Of a stretch of DNA of 64,000 nt, positions 16,490-24,902 are shown piece after piece (position 1 is the first letter of the stretch; every line of letters begins with the position of its first letter). The notes under the pieces are model-generated. The model worked only from the letters and a program-made list of their open reading frames with translations. It ran no database searches and was not told the origin of the DNA. The translations under genes and the position numbers were made by a program. The DNA lies in the IMG/VR virus record IMGVR_UViG_3300018080_000002, positions 1 to 64,000 of that record; one strand, 5' to 3'. This stretch comes from a virus.

Positions 16490-16831
16490 ATGGATCATGT
16501 TCAAGGTGATGCAGGAAGTTATGCAATGTCAACGGCCTTTGAGAATAAACGAAATTTAGCGGTATTGGCTGAGAGAGTATCTGTTTTAGAGAATTTTGTT
16601 TGTGAGAAATTAGGTTTTAATAAGGAGTTGGAGACTGTCAGGAATAGAGAGTTTCATACTCAGATGAAATTGTATGAGGACATGGAGGAGAAAATTGGAG
16701 AACTGAGAGGTCAATACCATCAGGTTAAGGAATCGATGCTGAGAGTTGATAAAACGATATATAAGTTAGCTGATGTCATTGAAAAATTGTCGGATAAATT
16801 GGGTGCAACTGAACCGCCAGTGGAGGGATAG
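16490..16831 (+). CDS. coiled-coil protein
   Basis: 113 aa, AAGGAG 8 nt upstream. Heptad-like helix from residue 22 to 105 (LAERVSVLENFVCEKLGF, then MEEKIGELRGQYHQVKESM). Short Pro-rich tail. Probably an oligomer; unknown role. Confidence 0.65.
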   Translation: MDHVQGDAGSYAMSTAFENKRNLAVLAERVSVLENFVCEKLGFNKELETVRNREFHTQMKLYEDMEEKIGELRGQYHQVKESMLRVDKTIYKLADVIEKLSDKLGATEPPVEG

Positions 16832-16833
16832 AT

Positions 16834-17121
16834 ATGGATTTTGATCTTTGTAAATTCGATATGCCCATTTTTCCGGTGGTAGCGGGACAGCATTATATTG
16901 TTCCGTTTGATTCTGAGTTGAGCAATTGGGTGATTTCGTTTTTTGACTGTGAGCCGTTTCCCTGTAAATTGCAGTTTATCGGTTCCGATGAATCTGAGCC
17001 TGGTTTTGATTTTGAGAGAGGTGTTTTTGTTGCTGGTGGATCGAAATTGAATGCGTATTTTCCAGACGGGCAAAGGGGGGATGTAAGAATAACTGTTAGG
17101 TTGGAGAAAAGAAAAGTATGA
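16834..17121 (+). CDS. hypothetical beta-rich protein
   Basis: 95 aa of alternating strands (HYIVPFDSELSNWVISFFD, then GDVRITVRLEKRKV), an Ig- or jelly-roll-like pattern. Overlaps the exonuclease gene by ATGA. Confidence 0.6.
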   Translation: MDFDLCKFDMPIFPVVAGQHYIVPFDSELSNWVISFFDCEPFPCKLQFIGSDESEPGFDFERGVFVAGGSKLNAYFPDGQRGDVRITVRLEKRKV

Positions 17122-17813
17122 AACACGGTGAATGTAGATTTATGCTGGATATTGAGACTACTGGTATCCAGAAAGAGTTGCACGATTTATTGCAGATCGG
17201 GATTTTAGAGATTCGTTGGAACGAGAAATTTGGGTTGTGGGTTCCTGGGAGAACGTTTGAGTTTACGCAGCATTCGAGTCGTCAACCCGAAAGCGCATTC
17301 GCAAAAAAACATATGGTCGAGCTATATGAGAAAAGTAACAATGCTGATTGGATTTCTCGTAGTGAGGTGAGAAAAAACATTCGTAGTTTTTTTCAATCCT
17401 GTGGAGTTGGTTCTCAGCCGTATTATCGTGAGAAAGTGATTATTTCAGGATGGAACGTGAGCGATTTCGATCTGCCATTTCTCTGCTATCACGGTTATCT
17501 TGAGGCTCCAGGATATGTTGTTAAAAACGGAAAAGACGAAGAGGTAGGCGACTACAACTATCGGATAGACGAAATTAGTGGTGCGATCTATTTCGTTGCC
17601 GAGCAATATGGTTTTGATCGTGATAAACTCGTCAAATATATTCAGGACAAGATAGAAAACGGACAAGACTATTTCGAGATGCCAGAGGGTAAAGAGCATG
17701 ATGCGTTGTACGATTGCTATAAACAGGCTAAATTTAAAAACGTGCTATTGAGTTTTTGCAGGGAGTTGAAAGATGGGTTACATGAAAACCTTTCTGAGAT
17801 GGTTTCGTCGTAA
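17118..17813 (+). CDS. DnaQ-like 3'-5' exonuclease
   Basis: 231 aa. Exo I motif LDIETTG (Asp/Glu metal ligands) at residues 10-16, Exo II GWNVSDFDLPFL near residue 115 and Exo III HDALYDCYK near residue 194 (His-x4-Asp: DEDDh type). These enzymes remove 3'-terminal nucleotides from DNA or RNA. No polymerase domain is attached, so proofreading, repair or RNA trimming are all possible. Overlaps both neighbours, hence operonic. Confidence 0.8.
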   Translation: MKHGECRFMLDIETTGIQKELHDLLQIGILEIRWNEKFGLWVPGRTFEFTQHSSRQPESAFAKKHMVELYEKSNNADWISRSEVRKNIRSFFQSCGVGSQPYYREKVIISGWNVSDFDLPFLCYHGYLEAPGYVVKNGKDEEVGDYNYRIDEISGAIYFVAEQYGFDRDKLVKYIQDKIENGQDYFEMPEGKEHDALYDCYKQAKFKNVLLSFCRELKDGLHENLSEMVSS

Positions 17814-17949
17814 CTGGAAACGGTTGTGGTGCGATCACGATTTGAAAATAATCGGGTTCGCATCAGACGATTATTTTCATATGGAGATTTTCCGGTGTCG
17901 TAAATGCAATGCTATCGTATGTAAAGAGCGAGATAATTTTAATGGTTGA
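17773..17949 (+). CDS. 58-aa zinc-ribbon-like protein
   Basis: Begins inside the exonuclease 3' end (41-nt overlap) after GGGAG. Basic N-terminus (RWFRRNWKRLW), then CDH and CRKC...C, a zinc-knuckle layout. Its stop overlaps a promoter -35 box. Confidence 0.5.
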   Translation: MGYMKTFLRWFRRNWKRLWCDHDLKIIGFASDDYFHMEIFRCRKCNAIVCKERDNFNG

Positions 17950-17974
17950 ATAACATTATATTATCATTGATAAT
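17946..17974 (+). promoter_or_regulatory. promoter with palindromic operator
   Basis: TTGAAT (17946-17951), 17 nt, GATAAT (17969-17974). The -10 lies within ATTATC-ATT-GATAAT, an inverted repeat like those at 31710 and 55508, suggesting a shared repressor site. Confidence 0.5.
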
Positions 17975-18010
17975 CTCTTAGCAGTCAAATTGTAATGGAG
18001 GTATATCGTT

Positions 18011-18358
18011 ATGGATATCATGTATCGCATGGATTTTACTACTAAAGACGGTAAAAAACTGTTTTCTTTCAATTCACCATTTGCCATCAAAAAAACGCAG
18101 AAATTTTTAGAGGATGGAATCGTTTACAAAGTTACCAATATCACGAAACGCCAGGGTAGCGATTATGTCGATCTGGGTACGTTGTCGAAACGTCAATTGT
18201 TCAACCTCATCATAACTGTTGAGCCTATTAGCGATTTTACGGGATCGACAAGAGAGATCACGACTGGCATGGAGTTGCAATTATTGCATCGGGTGTATTA
18301 TCTTGAGAACCTTGTGAACAATTTAATTAGGCCGAGAGACCAGAATATGTATGGGTAA
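18011..18358 (+). CDS. hypothetical 115-aa protein
   Basis: GGAGGT 8 nt upstream of ATG, first gene after the promoter. Mixed alpha/beta, with LGTLSKRQLFNLIITVEP in the middle. Not recognised. Confidence 0.65.
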   Translation: MDIMYRMDFTTKDGKKLFSFNSPFAIKKTQKFLEDGIVYKVTNITKRQGSDYVDLGTLSKRQLFNLIITVEPISDFTGSTREITTGMELQLLHRVYYLENLVNNLIRPRDQNMYG

Positions 18359-18672
18359 TGATTATGGTGAAAAACATCAAACAGTGTGTTGAGGATGAGT
18401 TGTTTAGCCGTGGATATCGGAAAATCGTCTATGATAGTATCAGAGTGAAATATCATCTGCTGTATCGTAAATCGTTTAGTCCAGGGCTGAGGATAGATAT
18501 CTGGTACTGCAAATCGTCTGAGCTGTACGAGATGGATCGGGTATGTTTGAATCGGACAGATAATACCTTAGAGATCAACTCCAGTAGGATGTATCAGGTT
18601 TGTGGAGAAAAACTGCTTAGAAAATTGGACGAATATGAGATGAGTATATTAATGTTAAAAAACGGTCACTGA
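18358..18672 (+). CDS. hypothetical 104-aa protein
   Basis: Start overlaps the previous stop by 1 nt. Alpha/beta with a Tyr-rich middle (VKYHLLYRKSFSPGLRIDIW). Unknown. Confidence 0.65.
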   Translation: MIMVKNIKQCVEDELFSRGYRKIVYDSIRVKYHLLYRKSFSPGLRIDIWYCKSSELYEMDRVCLNRTDNTLEINSSRMYQVCGEKLLRKLDEYEMSILMLKNGH

Positions 18673-18697
18673 TCCAATTCATTCTAAGGAGAAAAAA

Positions 18698-19069
18698 ATG
18701 TATAAAAAAGACGATGTGGTAGTTTTAGAAACGGTAAATGGCTTTTATATCGGGAAAATAGACAGCATTGACAATGACAGTATTAGCATGATGAAAGTAG
18801 CATCGCTGACCATGGTTCCGATTAGTGAGATGCCGCCAGAGATGCAAGCCAAAATTAGAAACAACCCTAATGCCTTTCCTATTGGTATGGGGTCGTTTCC
18901 TCCATTTTACGATACTAGCAAACCGATCAAATTTCTCAGATCTCAGGTGATCACTATGGGGTTGCCCGGAGTCAATGTTGAGCAACTATACACGAAAAAA
19001 ATGAGCGGAATAGTTATTCCTAACGGTCCCTTACCGAAAGAACCCGCAGTTGGTCGTCCCCTTGGCTAG
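18698..19069 (+). CDS. hypothetical 123-aa protein, SH3-like start
   Basis: AAGGAG precedes ATG. Residues 1-40 (KKDDVVVLETVNGFYIGKID) look like a small Sm/SH3-type barrel; the rest is Met/Pro-rich (MPPEMQAKIRNNPNAFPIGM) and ends in a Pro-rich tail. Unknown. Confidence 0.65.
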   Translation: MYKKDDVVVLETVNGFYIGKIDSIDNDSISMMKVASLTMVPISEMPPEMQAKIRNNPNAFPIGMGSFPPFYDTSKPIKFLRSQVITMGLPGVNVEQLYTKKMSGIVIPNGPLPKEPAVGRPLG

Positions 19070-19124
19070 TAGTTTTAAGTTAAGCTATAGTTATGACTTT
19101 GGGCAATTTTGGGGAGGAATAGGT

Positions 19125-19433
19125 ATGCACATCTCGACTGATAGGAGTCATTCGTTTTCTGAGACTCCGTTTCAATGTTGGAAATATGGCGCGGGTAGTT
19201 TGGCTGGTCTGATGGCAGAGTATCGTTTCACGAATGAGGGAATAGATTCTCTGAACGGTTGGGCTGACCAATTCGATGATGAGGAATTGACAGATGCTCG
19301 TAGGGGTGAGCTGATGTTAGAATTTCGAGACATCATGGAGGATTTGGTCGCTGACGGTCACGCCTGGAAACAAAAAAATGATGAGTTTCGTATTACTGCA
19401 AAATGGTGGTTGACTACCACTCCCCAATCATAA
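19125..19433 (+). CDS. hypothetical 102-aa protein
   Basis: ATG 19125 has GGAGG 8 nt upstream; the longer frame from 19050 would overlap the upstream gene. Acidic helices in the second half and a final TAKWWLTTTPQS. Unknown. Confidence 0.6.
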   Translation: MHISTDRSHSFSETPFQCWKYGAGSLAGLMAEYRFTNEGIDSLNGWADQFDDEELTDARRGELMLEFRDIMEDLVADGHAWKQKNDEFRITAKWWLTTTPQS

Positions 19434-19454
19434 TGACATGACAAGGGGGATGGT

Positions 19455-19817
19455 ATGGGTGAGATTCATGGAAAATTAAGGTCTAATTATGTTTATAGTA
19501 ATTTTGAAATTTTTATAGAAACCGGGAAAGGTAATAAGGCTTTTAATAAAGACGTTAGTGTTTTAGAAATGTTTCGATTTTTACATGGTCATGGCATAGG
19601 TGACATTATAGGCGAGATAAAATCAAAGGCAATTTCTAATAAATCTCCAGCTTTATTAATAGTTAGGTTTGATCAAAAAATGGCCAATCGGTTGAAAAAA
19701 TTGAGGGAGCCAGGTTTTCGGTTGTTTAATGAGCAAGAGTTCGATAAATTTGTTTCCGTTTTAGAGAACGTGATCCAGAAAAATTCTGGAGCTGGAGTTT
19801 TAGTCGCTTTAACGTAA
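19455..19817 (+). CDS. hypothetical 120-aa protein
   Basis: AGGGGGA precedes ATG. Alpha/beta protein, last gene before a double terminator. No motif recognised. Confidence 0.65.
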   Translation: MGEIHGKLRSNYVYSNFEIFIETGKGNKAFNKDVSVLEMFRFLHGHGIGDIIGEIKSKAISNKSPALLIVRFDQKMANRLKKLREPGFRLFNEQEFDKFVSVLENVIQKNSGAGVLVALT

Positions 19818-19837
19818 TTGTTTTTTTTTATGCTGCT

Positions 19838-19872
19838 AAAAACTTAGGCTCTAAACGGTCTAGGTTTTTTTT
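19838..19872 (+). terminator. intrinsic terminator
   Basis: AAACTTAGGC pairs with GTCTAGGTTT (10 bp with G-U), followed by a run of nine T. Confidence 0.75.
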
Positions 19873-19877
19873 TACGT

Positions 19878-19915
19878 AAAAAACCCCCGAATCTTTTTAG
19901 GAAACGAGGGTTTTT
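19878..19915 (+). terminator. second intrinsic terminator (possibly bidirectional)
   Basis: AAAAACCC...CG pairs with CGAGGGTTTTT, with A-rich and T-rich flanks usable from both strands. Confidence 0.65.
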
Positions 19916-20022
19916 ATGGAACCACTTAGTTTGCGCTAAGTAGGATTCCGAAGAACCTCTAAATATACGCCAAGAGGTTCCAAACCGACTACTCTGTGTT
20001 GGAGTAATCGGGTAATTCCATA
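19915..20022 (+). other. three-hairpin junction element (origin or ncRNA candidate)
   Basis: TATGGAA (19915-19921) pairs perfectly with TTCCATA (20016-20022), enclosing three hairpins: ACTTAG/CTAAGT (19924-19941), GAACCTCT/AGAGGTTC (19953-19980, 8 bp perfect) and CCGACTACT/AGTAATCGG (19985-20011, 8 of 9). It sits between a double terminator and a replication-initiator-like gene. It could be a DNA origin with cruciforms or a small structured RNA. 20023-20158 holds no gene; only AT-rich sequence is seen. Confidence 0.5.
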
Positions 20023-20158
20023 TGAAACAGGCATAGGAATCACGTCATGATCCTATTAAATCCTCTGTTATATTTCAATCACGTTTTATACACAGATCTA
20101 TATTTTTCCTTATTTTTTGATGTTTTTTTTGCACAAGCTGTCTGTTATGGGAGGTCTC

Positions 20159-21811
20159 ATGCAGATTCCTGATGTTATGTTGTTAGATGGCGAACGTAGG
20201 CGTTTAACTCCTTGTGGCACAAAGGTTTACAACTTTTTGGCGAAAGCGTTCGGTTTTGATAAAAAATTTACCACGACATTCGAGTATATAGCTAATGGGT
20301 CAGGAGTAAGCCTGAGTACGGCTAAACGGGTTGTGCCTCATATGGAAAGGGTGGGTTTTTTAGATAAATTTTCCAATGGGTTTAATGTTGAGAAAAATAT
20401 AAATTGCCCGAATAGTTACATACTTAGACCAAAGATAGACGTTAGTTTGACTACTAAAGCCTCTGGTCATTTGATTTGCATCGAAACTCCTGAAAGAATT
20501 TCTACCATAACAAAAATTGCGAATATCATGGATCAGACGTCATCTCTATTGGATGGTCGGTCTGGTGTCAGGGTTGAAGGGTACGACAATTTGGTCAATG
20601 AGGTGTTTAGACTTAACACTGTCAAAGACAGCATTGATGCTCAAATTTCTCTCATAGAAAAGAAAATAGCGAACAGCAACATGACGGTGTCAGAGCCGCG
20701 TCAATTTTGTAGCATGGGTTCAAAAAATGACACCAATACTATACCTGAACCTAATCTATATAATGTAAATTTATATAATAAGAATTTAGACGATTCTAAA
20801 GAATCGCCAGATAATCCTCCCTCTCAGTTTTCTGGGGAAAATGACCGGATAGGAAAAAGGGAAGGAGAGTGCGAGAGTGATGAGAGGGTACGGGACATCC
20901 AGGTAGGATGTGAGAACTCCCCCCCTACCCCCCCCTCAGTCGATTTGACGTTAGTTAGGAACGATGATTTTAGCAATAATTTGGAGATTAAAACGATGGA
21001 TGACAAATTCAGTAGACCGAGCAAGAAAAAAGTGGCGAAAAACGATGATTTTGAGCATGTCAGTGAGATAAATGATGACGAGGTATGTGATAGCCCTCCT
21101 GAGCCTGTAAAACGATCTGAGCGCGTTTTACGGGTTTTAACGGAAACCAAACGGAATACCGAAATTGCGAGGGATGCCAAAACGGCTAAACAGGCGAAAA
21201 AAGCGAAATCGCTGGCGACTAAAAAACCGAAAAAACCGAATATCAGCCAAAACATGATGAATCTGTGGATTGGTCTGGTTCGGGAAAAATTCGGGGTTGT
21301 GGTTCCTCCGTTTATGGGGAAAGAGCGGAATATCATGAAATCCATCTACACCAGGTTAGGTGAGCAGCGGACAATTGAGCTATTGGAATATGCGGTGTCT
21401 AACTGGGATGAATTGCGGACAAGGTATTTCAAACTGAAAGATGGTCCAGGATATCCCGATATCAGCAAACTGGTTTTGGAATCCAACAATATCGTTTTGG
21501 AAATGGAAAACGGTGTCCGACCTATGCCAGTTAAACCGAAACCATGGGAAAAACCCAAAAAACCTGAGTTTAAATCGAAATATCCTCCTGAGCTGTTAGC
21601 CAAAGTGAAAGAGGCTACGTTCAACGAAACCCTCCAGGGTGGTTTTGGGGGTGAGGATAGCAATGGCAATTTGCTGTCTGGGGATGAGAGAAACGAATAT
21701 CTGATAGCATATTACGAGTTTAAAATGAAAAACGGTGGTCGGGAATGCCCATATGAGTTTCATTATGTAGTCCAATCGGCTGATGAACGCAGGAAAAATA
21801 GGTGGAGGTAA
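20159..21811 (+). CDS. replication initiator / helicase-loader-type protein
   Basis: 550 aa from ATG 20159, chosen for GGGAGG 6 nt upstream. Residues 15-75 form a winged helix (FTTTFEYIANGSGVSLSTAK, then RVVPHMERVGFLDK) like phage replication proteins of the lambda-O/DnaD type. Residues 170-360 are a long polar, probably disordered linker. Residues 375-460 are a compact helical domain (MMNLWIGLVREKFG, RTIELLEYAVSNWDEL) like replisome-organiser C-domains. Expected to bind the origin and recruit the helicase encoded at 27179 through the loader at 26509. The three-hairpin element directly upstream could be its site. Assignment rests on layout, not on a search. Confidence 0.6.
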   Translation: MQIPDVMLLDGERRRLTPCGTKVYNFLAKAFGFDKKFTTTFEYIANGSGVSLSTAKRVVPHMERVGFLDKFSNGFNVEKNINCPNSYILRPKIDVSLTTKASGHLICIETPERISTITKIANIMDQTSSLLDGRSGVRVEGYDNLVNEVFRLNTVKDSIDAQISLIEKKIANSNMTVSEPRQFCSMGSKNDTNTIPEPNLYNVNLYNKNLDDSKESPDNPPSQFSGENDRIGKREGECESDERVRDIQVGCENSPPTPPSVDLTLVRNDDFSNNLEIKTMDDKFSRPSKKKVAKNDDFEHVSEINDDEVCDSPPEPVKRSERVLRVLTETKRNTEIARDAKTAKQAKKAKSLATKKPKKPNISQNMMNLWIGLVREKFGVVVPPFMGKERNIMKSIYTRLGEQRTIELLEYAVSNWDELRTRYFKLKDGPGYPDISKLVLESNNIVLEMENGVRPMPVKPKPWEKPKKPEFKSKYPPELLAKVKEATFNETLQGGFGGEDSNGNLLSGDERNEYLIAYYEFKMKNGGRECPYEFHYVVQSADERRKNRWR

Positions 21812-21851
21812 AATTGATGTTGGAATTGGTCGGGAATACTGTTATCAATGA

Positions 21852-21880
21852 TTGACTAACAACAGTTTAATAAGTTAAAT
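21852..21880 (+). promoter_or_regulatory. sigma-70-type promoter
   Basis: TTGACT (21852-21857), 17 nt, TTAAAT (21875-21880), in the gap before 21898. Confidence 0.5.
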
Positions 21881-21897
21881 TACATTAGGATGGTAAT

Positions 21898-22221
21898 ATG
21901 AGATATCAAGAATATAGACCGAATTTTTTCTCAGGTGGTCCAGAGCTGAAAGAGTTTGAAATCTCCAGTATGGATTCTCTGCTAGAGAATGACTGTGTGG
22001 CGAGTAGGTTTGCCAGCGGAGATGATTTTGATCGGTTTTCGCAGAGTAGTGAGGATGGTTTTATCAGGTTGATGGCTGAGTTGAAAACCGGAAAATTTTA
22101 TGTAGCTGGTCATATCTGGGGAACGAAAGAGGAATTAGATTCTCTGGGTTTGCCGGAATGGAATCAGGGTGAGGTTAGCTTTAAAGGAGATGCGAAAGAC
22201 CATGGAGAAATTAGAGGTTAA
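21898..22221 (+). CDS. hypothetical 107-aa protein
   Basis: First gene after the promoter. Acidic, with Ser-rich centre and FYVAGHIWGTKEELDSLGLP. Overlaps the next gene by 20 nt. Unknown. Confidence 0.65.
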   Translation: MRYQEYRPNFFSGGPELKEFEISSMDSLLENDCVASRFASGDDFDRFSQSSEDGFIRLMAELKTGKFYVAGHIWGTKEELDSLGLPEWNQGEVSFKGDAKDHGEIRG

Positions 22222-22462
22222 AAATTGGGGTACGAGTCAGATTGATTTGAGCGGCATCTGTTTTCTCAAAAAATTGGGTTATCCGACAGTAGAATCACGA
22301 TTAGACCAGGTGCATATGAAAGAGGATGGAGCGGTTGGAGATAAACCGTCTTTTCTGTTTCTGTCTACAATTCCTATGAGGCAGTTTGTAGTTTTTCAGG
22401 CGTCAGAGGAAACGTTAATAGATGTGTTTGATCGGCTTGGTTATAGATTGGAGAAAAAATGA
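22202..22462 (+). CDS. hypothetical 86-aa protein
   Basis: ATG 22202 preferred over 22190 because AAAGGAG abuts the earlier ATG. Mixed alpha/beta, ends FDRLGYRLEKK. ATGA overlap downstream. Confidence 0.55.
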   Translation: MEKLEVKNWGTSQIDLSGICFLKKLGYPTVESRLDQVHMKEDGAVGDKPSFLFLSTIPMRQFVVFQASEETLIDVFDRLGYRLEKK

Positions 22463-22680
22463 CAAATAAAGAATTTGCTAACAGTGATGCTAAGTTCAAG
22501 AAAGCATGTGAGATGGCTGGTATTGAGAATACCTCTAAGCAAGCCAGTAAATATCGCCGACAGTTTGGTTTAGCCTATCGAGTTGGTTTGGCGATGAAAA
22601 ACGGATCTTATGATGATCTGGATTACATTAAGAGGAAAATTCTCGGTAGTCTGAATGTCGAGATGAAAACAGCGGGGTGA
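22459..22680 (+). CDS. hypothetical basic 73-aa protein
   Basis: Helical and basic (SKQASKYRRQFGLAYRVG), ATGA-coupled to the gene before. Unknown. Confidence 0.6.
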   Translation: MTNKEFANSDAKFKKACEMAGIENTSKQASKYRRQFGLAYRVGLAMKNGSYDDLDYIKRKILGSLNVEMKTAG

Positions 22681-22684
22681 TGTT

Positions 22685-22951
22685 ATGAAGTTTGTCAGGA
22701 TGAATCTGAACAATTACATCAGGGTAAAGTTGACGGATACGGGTCGGAAGATCCTGAGTGAAAAGGGGTTGTGCCAAGCCGCTATGACTAGCGATGATGG
22801 TTACACTTCATTTCAACTCTGGGGATTTATGATGTTGTTAGGTGAGTATTTTGGAGCTGGAAATGTAGAGCAACCATGTGAGATGTGGTGTGAGGTTCAG
22901 GTAGAAACAGTAAAAATGGAAGAAAGAGATATTAGGTGTAAGGATGCTTGA
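22685..22951 (+). CDS. conserved phage protein
   Basis: 88 aa. The DGYTSFQLWGFMMLLGEYFG block together with the opening VKLTDTGRKIL is a pattern I associate with a small phage family of unknown function. Overlaps the next gene by 8 nt. Confidence 0.6.
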   Translation: MKFVRMNLNNYIRVKLTDTGRKILSEKGLCQAAMTSDDGYTSFQLWGFMMLLGEYFGAGNVEQPCEMWCEVQVETVKMEERDIRCKDA

Positions 22952-23123
22952 TTATAGTTGTTTGACGATCTTTCATGACGTTATTGATGATGATACTAAG
23001 GCAATGGCTGATAAATTGTATCATGAGATTGTGTCAGGAGTTAGTGATGAGGATTCTGCGATGGCTATGTCGGATCTTCGAGAGAAAATCGAAAATCACG
23101 GCAGAAAGCAAAGAACTAGATGA
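22944..23123 (+). CDS. 59-aa acidic protein
   Basis: Begins after GTAAGGATG; starts MLDYSCLTIFHDVIDDD and is helical. Its 3' 77 nt are overlapped by the next gene in another frame. Confidence 0.55.
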   Translation: MLDYSCLTIFHDVIDDDTKAMADKLYHEIVSGVSDEDSAMAMSDLREKIENHGRKQRTR

Positions 23124-23643
23124 AAAGATTGAAGCATATTCAGAGTTTCTGGAAAAATTGGATGGGGAGGATGCCGAGCTTTTAAACAAAGTATTGGGAG
23201 CCAAAGATGAAAAATCATTTGAGAAATTGGTTGACGCCAAGGGTAGCGATAATTCTGCTGGAGAATCGCATTCGGGTATTCAGATATGTCGTGATGGCAA
23301 AATGGGCATTGGGATTCCAAGCAAGGATGAAGTTATAAATTGTGTCTCTAATAGTAGTTTTAAGACTATAGGTGAGTCTGGTTGGGGGTGGTCGAAAGAT
23401 CATTTTGATGAACCTTTGTATCAACGATGCAGGTATATCTACGATGTATATATTGGATGTGGGGTGATAAAGTTAGCTGGTGGAATAGTGTGTAGGAATA
23501 AAGGTGCGCCCAAACACGAAGAGTTGGGAGAGGTAGTTTTTATTGATCCTATAACGAATGAGGTTGTGGTTAGGCTTGGTGATCATCGACCAGAGAGGTA
23601 TTTCCATTTCCCTTCATCGCCTATGCAAACAGTTACAGAATAG
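23047..23643 (+). CDS. hypothetical 198-aa protein
   Basis: ATG 23047 is chosen because AGGAG lies 6 nt upstream; the frame can be opened to 22975, but that stretch reads as a shadow of the previous gene. Acidic coiled-coil residues 20-60 (DEKIEAYSEFLEKLDGEDAE), then a small beta domain (GVIKLAGGIVCRNKG, GEVVFIDPITNEVVVRLG) resembling a KOW/SH3 barrel. Function unknown. Confidence 0.6.
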   Translation: MRILRWLCRIFERKSKITAESKELDEKIEAYSEFLEKLDGEDAELLNKVLGAKDEKSFEKLVDAKGSDNSAGESHSGIQICRDGKMGIGIPSKDEVINCVSNSSFKTIGESGWGWSKDHFDEPLYQRCRYIYDVYIGCGVIKLAGGIVCRNKGAPKHEELGEVVFIDPITNEVVVRLGDHRPERYFHFPSSPMQTVTE

Positions 23644-23651
23644 GATTTTTT

Positions 23652-23966
23652 ATGGATGAGCAGAAAAAAGATAGTTGGTGGGTGGTTGTAGTAGCCTGGG
23701 TGATTTGTTGCATTGTATCTGTTGTTTTGATTATGGTTGTAATGTCTGGTGGTCTAGGTTTTGTATCAGGTATACATGACGGTTGTGTTGGAGGCAAAAA
23801 GTGGACGTTTACACAGAGGATTGATTACGTGTTGCCTCACGATTTAATGTATGATTTTGGACACGTATTGGTGAAAGATAGTTTTTTCTGTGATGTGGAA
23901 AATTGGCTAACAGAAAAAGTATATTTGCATGAGGTTCGGGAAGAATGGAGAAATAAAGATAGATAA
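23652..23966 (+). CDS. small membrane protein
   Basis: 104 aa. Hydrophobic segment at residues 9-38 (VVVVAWVICCIVSVVLIMVV), charged C-terminus ending EVREEWRNKDR. Inner-membrane location expected; role unknown. Confidence 0.65.
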   Translation: MDEQKKDSWWVVVVAWVICCIVSVVLIMVVMSGGLGFVSGIHDGCVGGKKWTFTQRIDYVLPHDLMYDFGHVLVKDSFFCDVENWLTEKVYLHEVREEWRNKDR

Positions 23967-23977
23967 TAGGAGTTTTT

Positions 23978-24184
23978 ATGGAAAGAGCGAGTAATGTTCA
24001 GAAAGTAGTGGATAATTTCGCTAAAGAGGCATTTGGTGTCAAAGAATCAGAGCAGCCAGATAATGTCTGTATAGGATGTCAGAACACGATTGATTTAGAT
24101 TCTTTAGATGAAATGGATTTAAGGGAGTTTAGAATTTCTAAGTTATGTCCTAAATGTTGGATGTTAATAGGGGACGAAGAATAA
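23978..24184 (+). CDS. zinc-ribbon protein
   Basis: 68 aa with CIGC and CPKC pairs 21 residues apart, acidic. Preceded by TAGGAG. Confidence 0.6.
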   Translation: MERASNVQKVVDNFAKEAFGVKESEQPDNVCIGCQNTIDLDSLDEMDLREFRISKLCPKCWMLIGDEE

Positions 24185-24202
24185 ATAGTTTGGAGGTTTC
24201 GT

Positions 24203-24571
24203 ATGCGTACTCGTATTTTTAGTGAGGATGTTTGGTTTAAGATTTTTTTGGGTGCAGTTTGTGTTGTGGTGATCGGTATCGGTATATGGTTGTATCAGGT
24301 GAATAAAGATCCAGGGGAGGTCGTAAATAATCAGGCAGAGTGGAAATGTACTAAAAAGGATGTTGCTAGGGTAGTCGATAAAACCATGAAGATCTCGAAT
24401 ATCGAGGATAAGCTGGTCAGGATTTTGGTCAAGATGGATGAGAAAAAGTGCCGAAGATGTTCCAAAAAAGATAAAAAGGTTATATTACAACTAAAGATGA
24501 TGCACAGCATCAGGATGGGTGAAGTTGAAGATGCTCAAGAGTATTTGAGTGCATTGAATAAATATATGTAG
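24203..24571 (+). CDS. membrane-anchored protein with CRRC motif
   Basis: 122 aa. One helix (residues 13-31), a linker and a charged helical domain containing KKCRRCSKKDKK. GGAGGT precedes the ATG. Followed by a strong terminator. Function unknown. Confidence 0.6.
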   Translation: MRTRIFSEDVWFKIFLGAVCVVVIGIGIWLYQVNKDPGEVVNNQAEWKCTKKDVARVVDKTMKISNIEDKLVRILVKMDEKKCRRCSKKDKKVILQLKMMHSIRMGEVEDAQEYLSALNKYM

Positions 24572-24612
24572 GTTCCATTGCTGGAAGCTGTTCTGTAAAC
24601 AAGTTTAGTAAA

Positions 24613-24652
24613 AGGCTCCTGGCTAAAAGCTGTTAGGGGTCTATTTTTTTTT
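24613..24652 (+). terminator. intrinsic terminator
   Basis: AGGCTCCTGGC pairs with GTTAGGGGTCT (11 bp including G-U), then a run of nine T that ends at the next gene's ribosome site. Confidence 0.75.
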
Positions 24653-24662
24653 GAGGTGTGGT

Positions 24663-24902
24663 ATGGGTCATGTATTCATTAGGACTGTTACGTTTTTCTA
24701 TATTGGCGAGATGTTTGCTATGGATAATGAGTGGTTTATTTTGAAAAAAGCATCTTGGATAGTGCGAACAGGTCATTTCTCGAAATTTGTCAGAGATGGA
24801 GTGATTGAGGAATACGAAAAATACCCAGAGGATTTGGAAGTGAAAATAAGAAAAAAATCTGTCATTGAAATGTTTGAGTGGAAACATGGATTACCAGCTT
24901 AG
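24663..24902 (+). CDS. hypothetical 79-aa protein
   Basis: ATG 24663, GAGGTG upstream. Aromatic start (MGHVFIRTVTFFYIGEMF), helical end. Overlaps the next gene by 17 nt. Confidence 0.6.
   Translation: MGHVFIRTVTFFYIGEMFAMDNEWFILKKASWIVRTGHFSKFVRDGVIEEYEKYPEDLEVKIRKKSVIEMFEWKHGLPA

Noticed and set aside
22975-23046. Upstream start for the 23047 gene
   Set aside because: Hydrophobic/Arg run reads as a shadow of the 22944 gene; AGGAG favours 23047.
23326-23385. Similarity of the 23047 product (SNSSFKTIGE) to the RebB-like N-terminus
   Set aside because: Only about ten residues match, the rest of the proteins differ, and the stretch is mid-protein; probably chance.
24633-24887. Minus-strand open frames throughout the window
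   Set aside because: Nearly all lie opposite convincing + strand genes and lack ribosome sites; only the two RebB-like genes have promoter, ribosome sites and a clear space of their own.
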